This document shows, piece by piece, positions 1-5,808 of a stretch of 64,000 nt of DNA. The DNA is taken from contig CAZGUY010000001.1 of the NCBI GenBank assembly GCA_964528795.1, positions 1 through 64,000 of the forward strand, written 5' to 3'. The position numbers were made by a program, and so were the translations under genes. This DNA is from DATFJC01 sp964528795 (lineage in GTDB: Bacteria; Patescibacteriota; Patescibacteriia; UBA2591; UBA6264). Under the pieces are notes generated by a model. It saw only the letters and a program-made list of their open reading frames with translations. It made no database searches and was not told the origin of the DNA. Numbering within the stretch: position 1 is the stretch's first letter; every line of letters starts with the position of its first letter.

Positions 1-254
1 ATAAAACCTAAAACTCCGTTTGTACCAGCCATTGCGGTTGCTGCTTTACAAAAAGTTTCATCTCCACCAATTACTACCACAGTAGGAGATTCGTTTTTTG
101 ATAAGCTTCTAACTATTTCTTGAACACTTTTTAAAACCGTTAAGCGTCTTTTGGAACTAGAAATATTAAGACTAGCTAGCCGAGTTTCAATCTTAGAAAT
201 GTCCCGTTTATATTTTTTTTCCTGCAAAAAGGAATCGTAAATATAGAAATACAT
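1..254 (-). CDS. Diacylglycerol/lipid kinase-like protein, 3' part cut by window edge
   Basis: The reverse strand is open from an ATG at 252-254 to the window edge (84 codons visible). Near the visible end it reads VVVIGGDETFCKA, which resembles the GGDGT nucleotide-binding motif of the diacylglycerol kinase catalytic family (DAGK_cat, lipid and sphingosine kinase-like), followed by a small-residue turn and GVLGF. In this family the motif binds ATP phosphates and the enzyme phosphorylates lipid hydroxyls at the membrane. The motif deviates (GGDET rather than GGDGT), so a changed substrate or an inactive copy is possible. The domain core lies outside the window, so the substrate cannot be judged. 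It points the same way as the bactofilin gene upstream of it. Confidence 0.6.
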   Translation of the reverse strand, partial: MYFYIYDSFLQEKKYKRDISKIETRLASLNISSSKRRLTVLKSVQEIVRSLSKNESPTVVVIGGDETFCKAATAMAGTNGVLGF

Positions 255-316
255 ATACGCTTATTAAACGCTCTAATAAATTGCTTAAATAAATATTCTC
301 GACAGATGTGTTAAAA

Positions 317-706
317 TTACTCTTCGTCAAAACTTTCTTCAACTACTTCACTCTGGTTTTCACCACCAACATTACAATTACCTTGAAGAATGGCTCCTTC
401 TTCAATAGAAAGAACTTGGCAATTAATATCACCGGTCACTTTAGCACTACTAGCAAGTTGAATTTTTTCATCAACTTCTAAGTTGCCATCAACTTCTCCT
501 GCAATAGTAGCATTTTTAGCTTTAATATCAGCATCTACACTACCACCTTCTTTAATATTAACATCACTTTCTGTTTTTAAAGAACCTAAAAGCTGACCTT
601 TGACAATAACATCGCCAAAAGCAGTAAAGGTTCCGTCTACTTTTACACCAGCGCCAATTATAGTTTCGGCGTCTTCTGGTTTAATTTTTTGTTCTTTTCC
701 TAACAT
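317..706 (-). CDS. Bactofilin family cytoskeletal protein
   Basis: 129 aa. The middle (about residues 15-112) is a glycine- and valine-rich series of short repeats with the DVIVKGQLLGS, AGEVDGNLEVDE and SAKVTGDINCQ type steps of a right-handed beta-helix, as in bactofilins (DUF583). A short charged N-terminus and an acidic C-terminal tail flank it, which is the usual family layout. Bactofilins polymerise without nucleotide at the inner face of the membrane and scaffold cell-wall or shape functions. Length is normal for the family. It is transcribed away from the promoter at 791-819 and may be co-transcribed with the lipid-kinase-like gene that follows. The family call is firm; the specific cell role is unknown. 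Confidence 0.85.
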   Translation of the reverse strand: MLGKEQKIKPEDAETIIGAGVKVDGTFTAFGDVIVKGQLLGSLKTESDVNIKEGGSVDADIKAKNATIAGEVDGNLEVDEKIQLASSAKVTGDINCQVLSIEEGAILQGNCNVGGENQSEVVEESFDEE

Positions 707-790
707 AATAATTTTTATTAACTACTTAATTTAAAATTAAAAACCTTATTTTGATTATAACAAATTCACATAACTTCGACAAGAGAAAGA

Positions 791-819
791 TTGACAATTT
801 GACCCAACCAAATTACAAT
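791..819 (+). promoter_or_regulatory. Sigma-70 type promoter, predicted leaderless start
   Basis: TTGACA at 791-796 and TACAAT at 814-819 are separated by 17 bases. The expected transcription start, seven bases past the -10 box, falls on the A of the ATG at 826, so the mRNA for the small membrane protein should have no 5' UTR. Confidence 0.75.
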
Positions 820-825
820 AAAGAT

Positions 826-996
826 ATGAAAAACAAAGACAATTCAAAATTAGACTATTTATCCAAAGATCTTAAAAAATTGGCTTTAAATAGCCTAATT
901 ATACTTATTATAATTGTGGCTTTGTCAATTATTGATCACCAAACTGACTTTTTATTAAAAGCAAGTCAGTACTTTATGGAAAATTTTGTAGGATAA
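826..996 (+). CDS. Small single-pass membrane protein of unknown function
   Basis: 56 aa from the ATG at 826. The frame is open further upstream to an ATG at 751, but that would place the promoter inside the gene, so 826 is preferred. A charged N-terminus of about 20 residues (KNKDNSKLDYLSKDLKK) precedes one strongly hydrophobic segment (SLIILIIIVALSII), followed by a short polar and aromatic tail. This topology suggests an inner-membrane anchor with about 25 residues outside the membrane. It lies eight bases before tRNA-Arg and may share its transcript. I do not recognise a family. Confidence 0.6.
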   Translation: MKNKDNSKLDYLSKDLKKLALNSLIILIIIVALSIIDHQTDFLLKASQYFMENFVG

Positions 997-1003
997 CCCG
1001 CAA

Positions 1004-1075
1004 GCTCTCGTAGCTCAATGGATAGAGCGCAGGTTTCCTAAACCTGATATGCAGGTTCAACTCCTGCCGGGAGCA
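1004..1075 (+). tRNA. tRNA-Arg (anticodon CCT)
   Basis: Acceptor stem 1004-1010 pairs with 1068-1074, the D arm is GCTC-aatggata-GAGC, and the anticodon loop TTCCTAA has CCT at positions 34-36, followed by a standard T arm. The 3' CCA is not encoded. No separate terminator is visible. Confidence 0.93.
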
Positions 1076-1102
1076 TTTTTTAAAAACATGTTAATAACTT
1101 AT

Positions 1103-1130
1103 TTGACATTTTTTTATTTTTTTATAGAAT
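1103..1130 (+). promoter_or_regulatory. Promoter of the attenuator/small basic protein unit
   Basis: TTGACA at 1103-1108 and TAGAAT at 1125-1130 have a 16-base spacer. The predicted start near 1137 gives a leader of about 187 nt before the ATG at 1324, containing the short ORF and the hairpins described below. Confidence 0.6.
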
Positions 1131-1150
1131 ATAAAAAGAAATTAAAATCT

Positions 1151-1237
1151 ATGGTTAATAAATCTACTCAATTACAAGATGTAATTTTGTTTCTAATTAT
1201 TTCTCTCAGTAACCTGGGAGATTTTGATCTTGTTTAG
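1151..1237 (+). CDS. Putative leader peptide (28 aa)
   Basis: ATG at 1151 and TAG at 1235-1237 encode a 28-residue peptide whose second half is hydrophobic (VILFLIISLSNL). It starts just inside the transcript predicted from 1103-1130, and its last third runs through hairpin segments A and B of the downstream attenuator. A ribosome paused over segment A would free segment B to pair with C and disfavour the terminator. A ribosome that finishes would cover B and favour it. No clear Shine-Dalgarno sequence is seen. There is no run of one regulatory codon, so the trigger is unknown and the ORF may be fortuitous. Confidence 0.35.
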   Translation: MVNKSTQLQDVILFLIISLSNLGDFDLV

Positions 1238-1300
1238 ATTAGTAGATTTTAAAAGCCGTAGAAGAATCTCCCAAAAAAGACTGGGAGATTTTTTATTTTT
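1202..1300 (+). promoter_or_regulatory. Four-segment transcription attenuator
   Basis: Segment A (1202-1209) pairs with B (1214-1221). B contains TGGGAGATT at 1215-1223, an exact copy of segment D at 1282-1290. Segment C, AATCTCCCA at 1265-1273, can pair with either B or D. The C-D hairpin (9 bp, 8-nt loop) is followed by TTTTATTTTT and is a textbook intrinsic terminator. The B-C pairing is the mutually exclusive antiterminator. The strong GGAGG ribosome-binding site at 1313-1317 lies just beyond. Confidence 0.7.
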
Positions 1301-1323
1301 AATTTAAAAAAAGGAGGTAAATT

Positions 1324-1482
1324 ATGTCTGACAAAAAAAGACAAAAAGCTAAGCCTAAACAAAAAAAGCTGAAAAGAATCAACCGACTTCATGAAAGAGC
1401 TGAAACTAAAGCAGGTTTTACTTCTCTTTTTAAGCGTCGAGGCACTTTTGGTGTTAAGTGTAAAAAAAATCGCTTAGCTTAA
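1324..1482 (+). CDS. Small highly basic protein, unknown, attenuator-controlled
   Basis: 52 aa (ATG 1324, TAA 1480-1482). GGAGG lies seven bases upstream, one of the few clear Shine-Dalgarno sequences in the window, so high expression is likely. The first 20 residues are almost all Lys, Arg and Gln, then LHERAETKAGF, an FKRRGTFGV segment, and the tail CKKNRLA. Size, charge and lack of hydrophobic segments suggest an RNA- or ribosome-associated protein. I do not recognise it as any standard ribosomal protein. It is a single-gene unit with its own promoter, attenuator and terminator, as is common for autoregulated RNA-binding proteins. That role is inference. Confidence 0.75.
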   Translation: MSDKKRQKAKPKQKKLKRINRLHERAETKAGFTSLFKRRGTFGVKCKKNRLA

Positions 1483-1495
1483 TTCAAAACAAAAC

Positions 1496-1528
1496 AGGGG
1501 AGAATAATTCTCCCCTCTTCTTTTATTT
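1496..1528 (+). terminator. Intrinsic terminator of the small basic protein gene
   Basis: AGGGGAGAAT (1496-1505) pairs with ATTCTCCCCT (1507-1516), followed by a T-rich tract. It sits 13 bases after the stop codon at 1482. Confidence 0.85.
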
Positions 1529-1533
1529 AATAC

Positions 1534-1562
1534 TTGATTTTTGTTTTTAAAAACCTTATTAT
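1534..1562 (+). promoter_or_regulatory. Promoter of tRNA-Ala
   Basis: TTGATT (1534-1539), 17-base spacer, TATTAT (1557-1562). The expected start near 1569 is 15 bases before the tRNA 5' end. Confidence 0.6.
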
Positions 1563-1583
1563 ATAAATGTAAAATGCATAGAC

Positions 1584-1656
1584 GGGCCTGTAGCTTACCT
1601 GGCAAAGCATTGCCTTCGCAAGGCAAAGATAGGCGGTTCAAGTCCGCCCAGGTCCA
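1584..1656 (+). tRNA. tRNA-Ala (anticodon CGC)
   Basis: The acceptor stem 1584-1590/1649-1655 contains the G3-U70 pair that marks alanine tRNAs. The anticodon loop is TTCGCAA with CGC. No CCA is encoded. The last 21 bases (1636-1656) are copied exactly at 1819-1839, at the end of the structured element downstream. Confidence 0.93.
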
Positions 1657-1720
1657 CCCTGAACTCTGCCTGGTTCATGGCAAGCTATTTATTATACCTT
1701 ACAAGTTGCGGGCTTAAGAG

Positions 1721-1839
1721 GACTTGAACCAGAAAGGGGTCGGGAAAACATGAATTGTTTTTCCGTGGAGGAAATATTAAAACCGAGTGGTTTTAAAAAA
1801 CGTTGCGTTAGCAGTGACGTTCAAGTCCGCCCAGGTCCA
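1721..1839 (+). mobile_element. tRNA-matched structured element, Ala copy
   Basis: The element opens with GACTTGAACC (1721-1730), the reverse complement of the tRNA-Ala T-loop region, and closes with a 21-nt exact copy of the tRNA-Ala 3' end (1819-1839). Between them are a core shared with the Lys copies (AGAAAGGGGTCGGGAAAACA at 1731-1750, then GTGGAGGAAATATTAAAACC) and hairpins P2 (about 1742-1764), P3 (TTAAAACC/GGTTTTAA) and a variable P4. The terminal complement can close the whole as a four-way junction. The repeat unit from tRNA tail to tail copy is 183 bp. There is no ORF, and the class is unknown to me. Confidence 0.7.
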
Positions 1840-1904
1840 TTACTTTGAATTAAATTATAAACTATAAAAAATAACAACAAATATTTAAATAATAAACTTT
1901 AAAA

Positions 1905-1927
1905 GACTTGAACCAGAAAGGGGTCGA
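1905..1927 (+). repeat. Truncated second copy of the tRNA-Ala element
   Basis: GACTTGAACCAGAAAGGGGTCG repeats the first 22 bases of the element at 1721 and then diverges; no P2, P3 or tRNA-tail copy follows. A 65-bp AT-rich spacer separates it from the tail copy at 1819-1839, the same order as in the Lys tandem, so it looks like a decayed tandem unit. The remaining intergenic sequence up to 2000 shows nothing else clear. Confidence 0.6.
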
Positions 1928-2000
1928 GAAAAAGGAAATCGTAATATACCTGATTAACCTTAAGGGTTAACTATATTGTTAATTATACTAAAAAGAAATT

Positions 2001-2747
2001 ATGCTAAATAAAAAAATAATTATTAATCAAGAAAAAAAGATATTAGAGGAGTTTTTTAATAAAAAATTTCCTAACCTCCCTAATCTACCAGCCTGGATTA
2101 CTAACAATCTCATCCAATATTGGAATAAAAATATATTCCATATTCATTATCTCCCTAAGATTTCACTTGATAAAAATTTGAATTTGCCTTTATGGAAAGA
2201 CAAACCAAGCAAAACTTTTTATAAAAAAATTCAAGAAAATAAACTTAAAAAAGAAGCTAAAACTTTACCTGGTAAATGGATTTTAATAGATGGTAGGAAC
2301 AAACCCAAAAAGAAAGTAGCCTGGGTACGAAGTAAAGAGGTTTGGTTTTTAAAAAAAATAGGACTAAATCCTAAAAAATATTTTAAAAAATGGCAAAAAC
2401 AATTACATCAACATGAATATTTAATAAATATACTAAAAGAAAAAGGGTTTGGCTCAAGATTTTGTTTAACTATTTCTGATATAAATGCCTTAAAGCCATT
2501 TATTTTAAAATTTTTAAAAATTAACCCCCAAAAAAACATCCGACTACCATTTTTTATAGAATATAATTACTTTGGAAATGCAATTTATAAACAGTGGCAA
2601 ACTACAGAAACTTGGGAATGGTTTGAAGATAGATTTGGGCAAAACCAACACTTAGCAGGAGGTGGCAATGATGTCAGATCTATAGGTTGGGAGCCTTCAG
2701 AATTTTGGAGTACTATTCTAACTTTTAGACCTATTATAGAATTGTGA
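2001..2747 (+). CDS. Conserved-looking protein of unknown function, partner of BtaA-like gene
   Basis: 248 aa, soluble, rich in Lys, Trp and aromatic residues, with no signal peptide or membrane segment. Recognisable stretches are LPGKWILIDGRNKP (about 90-103), a Lys-rich linker, GFGSRFCLTISDI, and a Trp-rich C-terminus ending WEWFEDRFG, LAGGGNDVRSIGW and FRPIIEL. The compact Gly-Gly-Gly-Asn turn and aromatic clusters suggest a folded enzyme or binding domain, but I recognise no family. It ends in TGA seven bases before the BtaA-like gene, so the two are almost certainly co-transcribed and may act together. Confidence 0.7.
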   Translation: MLNKKIIINQEKKILEEFFNKKFPNLPNLPAWITNNLIQYWNKNIFHIHYLPKISLDKNLNLPLWKDKPSKTFYKKIQENKLKKEAKTLPGKWILIDGRNKPKKKVAWVRSKEVWFLKKIGLNPKKYFKKWQKQLHQHEYLINILKEKGFGSRFCLTISDINALKPFILKFLKINPQKNIRLPFFIEYNYFGNAIYKQWQTTETWEWFEDRFGQNQHLAGGGNDVRSIGWEPSEFWSTILTFRPIIEL

Positions 2748-2754
2748 TTTTTAT

Positions 2755-3633
2755 ATGAATAAAAAAATAAATCAAATCTGTCAAAAAATAAGCCCAAAAG
2801 ATATTTTAAATAAAAAATTTTATCCGGTTTGGTTTTTTACAAACGAGAAAATAAATTATTTTTTTCCAAAAATAAAAAACAACAAAAATATAAAAAAAGT
2901 TTTTTCAATTGGTGGAGGTGGAGATTTTATCTTTTCACTTTTATCAAGTCCAACTTTATCAATAAGTGAAATTAATTTGTCTGATATAAGACAAATGGCT
3001 AATATATCAATTGACTTTAAAATAGGACTTTTCAAAAGATTGGGATATAAAGAAATATTAAACTTATTTTTAAAGCAGGAATCTTATCAAAAAAATCAAG
3101 TTTATAAAAGAATTAAAAAGACGATCAGTCCATTAAGTAGAAAAATTTTAGACTCTATTATAGAGAATAGTCAAAAAAATGATTTTTTAAAATGTTTAAA
3201 AAAATCAGGCTTATGGTATAAACGAAGTTTTAAACAAATTAAACATAAAAAAGAATATCTCCCTTATCTTGATTCAAAAGAAAAATTTCATTTACTACAA
3301 AAGAATTTAAACAAGATAACAATTTACCCGGGAGATCTTAATAAAAACCTAAAATTATTCAAGGATAATTATTATGACTTGATCTATATTTCCAACATTT
3401 TAGATAATAAAACATATTGCCCAAACCCAAAAGCCTACCTAAAAACAATAAAGAAAAAGCTTGACCCCGATGGCCTACTGCTCCTCGTCACTCAAAAAAA
3501 ACCAAAAAAAATAATAAAGTTAATAAAAAGAAATAACTTCTATGTTTATAAAAAACAATTATACAAATTTAATATATTTTCCGCCCTTTCTGGCCATTAT
3601 TCATATTCGTTCTTATTGTTAAAAATAAACTAA
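2755..3633 (+). CDS. BtaA-like (DUF3419) SAM-dependent aminocarboxypropyl/methyl transferase
   Basis: 292 aa. Residues about 48-58 (KVFSIGGGGDF) form the glycine-rich SAM-binding loop, followed by ISEINLSDIRQMA and then FKIGLFKRLGYKEILNLF. That series matches the DUF3419/BtaA layout, in which a Leu-rich helix follows the SAM loop. Towards the C-terminus come YDLIYISNILD (motif IV-like) and LDPDGLLLLVTQK. BtaA transfers the 3-amino-3-carboxypropyl group of SAM to diacylglycerol in betaine-lipid synthesis. The substrate here is not determined, and other SAM-dependent roles are possible. The C-terminal third is very Lys-rich. It follows the unknown 248-aa protein and precedes a 57-aa membrane peptide. 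Confidence 0.55.
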   Translation: MNKKINQICQKISPKDILNKKFYPVWFFTNEKINYFFPKIKNNKNIKKVFSIGGGGDFIFSLLSSPTLSISEINLSDIRQMANISIDFKIGLFKRLGYKEILNLFLKQESYQKNQVYKRIKKTISPLSRKILDSIIENSQKNDFLKCLKKSGLWYKRSFKQIKHKKEYLPYLDSKEKFHLLQKNLNKITIYPGDLNKNLKLFKDNYYDLIYISNILDNKTYCPNPKAYLKTIKKKLDPDGLLLLVTQKKPKKIIKLIKRNNFYVYKKQLYKFNIFSALSGHYSYSFLLLKIN

Positions 3634-3646
3634 AAAAAATTCAAAT

Positions 3647-3820
3647 ATGAAAAAGAAAAATATTGTTCTAATTATTAGTCAACTTATTATCTGGTATTTT
3701 TTTATTTACCTTTGGCTTTACACTATTAAAAACCCAGTAAATTTGTGGGTAAACTCTTTAATTTTAGTTTTACTAGTAAGTTTAAGTGTTGTAGGGTTGT
3801 TATTAAAAAATAAAAATTAG
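3647..3820 (+). CDS. Small two-helix membrane protein
   Basis: 57 aa from ATG 3647 to TAG 3818-3820. A short MKKKN start is followed by two hydrophobic segments (IVLIISQLIIWYFFIYLWLY, then SLILVLLVSLSVVGLLL) joined by TIKNPVNLWVN, and a KNKN tail. The predicted fold is a membrane hairpin with both ends inside. It begins 13 bases after the BtaA-like gene and ends 26 bases before a terminator, so it is probably the last gene of that operon. Function is unknown. A lipid-related or stabilising role for its neighbours is only a guess from position. Confidence 0.6.
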   Translation: MKKKNIVLIISQLIIWYFFIYLWLYTIKNPVNLWVNSLILVLLVSLSVVGLLLKNKN

Positions 3821-3846
3821 CTCAAAGCTAATTACTTTTTAAAACT

Positions 3847-3874
3847 AACAATACTTTTAGGTATTGTTTTTTTT
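3847..3874 (+). terminator. Intrinsic terminator
   Basis: AACAATAC (3847-3854) pairs with GTATTGTT (3861-3868) over a 6-nt loop, followed by a T run. It closes the 2001-3820 operon and abuts the end of the convergent GH130 gene. Confidence 0.8.
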
Positions 3875-5801
3875 ATTTTAAAAACTTAAATAAATCACTA
3901 ATCTTTGCTTTTGCTACCCCAATATATTTATCTGCTCCTCCATAATATATAAACACTTCGTCTTCAATTACAACATTACCGCATGGAAAAACTACATTTT
4001 TAACTAAACCCTCTTCTTCATAAGACTTTTCTGGTTCAAAAACAGGAATATTAGATCTTTTTAAAACCATTTCTGGATGATCTTTATCAAGTAGGGCTAA
4101 ACCTAACTTGTAAACTTTACCTGGCTCTGAGATACCATGATAAATTAAAAGCCAACCCTTTTTAGTTTTAATTGGAGGGCCTCCAATGCCTACTTTGTAG
4201 TTATCCCATTTTTGTTCCCGAGGAGAAATAAGTCTTTTTTGACGTGACAACCAATCATTAGGACCAAAATTTAAATCATCTACAAAATCTATATAAATTG
4301 AATGTTTAGGACGATGCAAAAATACATATTTACCATTTATTTTTTGTGGAAAAAGACAAGCGTCTTTATTAAATTCATCAGGTCTAGTAATCAAAACAGG
4401 TTTTTCCCAACTCCAGTTTTGACTTAAAAAGTCTTTTTGTTTAATTGAAGTTAAAGCTACCCTAGTGTTTCCTTTTCCTTTATAGGCAGTATAACACATA
4501 TAAAGCCTATTTTTTATTTTTGTGATTCTTGGATCCTCACAACCTGAATTAACATTTTTTTTATATTTTTTTTCAAATTTTTCTTTTGGTGTATAAACGG
4601 GCTTAAAACTTCTTTGATCAACAGTCACCCCATCCTGACTTAAAGCATAACCTAAAACCGAAGTATTACTTTTTGACATTGCTCTATAAAGGATATGAAC
4701 TTTTCCTTTTTTATAAAAAGCAGCTGGGTTAAAAGTAGCTTTATTTTCCCAGCCAAATTCTGGTCTTGGTTTTATAATTGGATTTTTTTCATACCGTTTA
4801 AAACTTTTTTTGATCTTGTCAGATTTTATAAAATTGACTTTTTCAGAAGACTTTAATTCATTTATTAAATCATCTGTTTCAAGTCTTGCTTTACAACCAT
4901 AATTATCTGCTGCTCCATAAAAAAGATAAATATATTTACCTTGCTTTAATGCACCCGTTGGAAATACAACTTCTGGAACATATCCTTTAACTTCATATTT
5001 AGCTTTTGGGGAAAGTAGAGAATGATTAGTACGACCAATTATTTTATTTAACTTCCCATTTAATAATACAGCTTCAACTCCAAAGCGTCTAGATGAAGAA
5101 AAATAATTTTCAATATAAGAGTAAAACAAAAGCCAACCGTCTTTTGTTTTTATCGGGGGAGTGCCAACTTCAACATGATCATTTTCTGATTTCATTAAAG
5201 GAATAATATGAGAATTTATATTTTTCTTCCATTCTTTCCAATAATTTTTTGACCAAATTTCTGATTCATTATTAAAAAAACTTAAAGCTATTTTAGCAGG
5301 AGGCTTATCAGTATCAACCGTTAAAGCCCCTGCTATTTTACCATTAATTCTTTTAGGGAAAATGGTCATTGCTTTTGAATTAAATGGAGTAACTAAATGC
5401 TTTTCAATATTTTCAAAATTTTCTGTTATAGCTAAAGCTATTTTTATTCCCTTTGGAGTAAAAGGATATTTAGAAAGAGCAGTATAAAATATATAATATT
5501 TGCTACCTAATTTTGTAATTCTTGGATCCTCACAACCAAACTTTTCCCATTCTTTCTCTGGTTTTATTAACTGACCACAACTGCTAAAATTTTCTCCGTC
5601 TGTACTTATCTTATATCCAATTGAAGAAACTGGCATATTTACACCATGTTGATCTTTAGGTTCTGATAAAGCTCTATATAAAAGATGGATGTATGAATTT
5701 GATTTAGCAACACTAGGATTAAAAGCAGCTTTTGCTTCCCATTGATTCTCCGGATTTGGAAAAAGAATTGGATTTTTATTATACTTTTTAAACTTTAACA
5801 T
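3873..5801 (-). CDS. Tandem double-domain GH130 mannoside phosphorylase/hydrolase
   Basis: 642 aa made of two complete five-bladed GH130 domains. Domain 1 (about 1-315) has the start NKNPILFPNPENQWEAKAAFNPS, GCEDPRITK at 90-97 and TPPIKTKDGWLLFY. Domain 2 (about 335-642) has KNPIIKPRPEFGWENKATFNPA, GCEDPRITK at 421-428 and GPPIKTKKGWLLIYHG. These are hallmark blocks of family 130, which phosphorolyses or hydrolyses beta-mannosides. No signal peptide is visible, so action is cytoplasmic. Most relatives have one domain, so a tandem fusion is unusual. It lies eight bases downstream of a second GH130 gene, in one operon. Substrate and mechanism cannot be read from sequence alone. Confidence 0.85.
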   Translation of the reverse strand: MLKFKKYNKNPILFPNPENQWEAKAAFNPSVAKSNSYIHLLYRALSEPKDQHGVNMPVSSIGYKISTDGENFSSCGQLIKPEKEWEKFGCEDPRITKLGSKYYIFYTALSKYPFTPKGIKIALAITENFENIEKHLVTPFNSKAMTIFPKRINGKIAGALTVDTDKPPAKIALSFFNNESEIWSKNYWKEWKKNINSHIIPLMKSENDHVEVGTPPIKTKDGWLLFYSYIENYFSSSRRFGVEAVLLNGKLNKIIGRTNHSLLSPKAKYEVKGYVPEVVFPTGALKQGKYIYLFYGAADNYGCKARLETDDLINELKSSEKVNFIKSDKIKKSFKRYEKNPIIKPRPEFGWENKATFNPAAFYKKGKVHILYRAMSKSNTSVLGYALSQDGVTVDQRSFKPVYTPKEKFEKKYKKNVNSGCEDPRITKIKNRLYMCYTAYKGKGNTRVALTSIKQKDFLSQNWSWEKPVLITRPDEFNKDACLFPQKINGKYVFLHRPKHSIYIDFVDDLNFGPNDWLSRQKRLISPREQKWDNYKVGIGGPPIKTKKGWLLIYHGISEPGKVYKLGLALLDKDHPEMVLKRSNIPVFEPEKSYEEEGLVKNVVFPCGNVVIEDEVFIYYGGADKYIGVAKAKISDLFKFLK

Positions 5802-5808
5802 AGTTTGC

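Noticed and set aside
751..825. Earlier ATG at 751 for the small membrane protein
   Set aside because: It would put a consensus promoter (791-819) inside the gene. The 826 ATG fits the leaderless pattern.
1660..2000. Group I or group II intron in the tRNA
   Set aside because: No catalytic core motifs (P7 G-site, domain V) are visible and the tRNA upstream is intact. The element looks like an appended unit, though an unknown self-processing RNA cannot be excluded.
2001..2750. Reassignment of UGA to glycine (as in some CPR lineages)
   Set aside because: The frame ends at TGA with another gene starting 7 bases on, and conserved proteins such as FtsH, RadA and DnaN contain no in-frame UGA.
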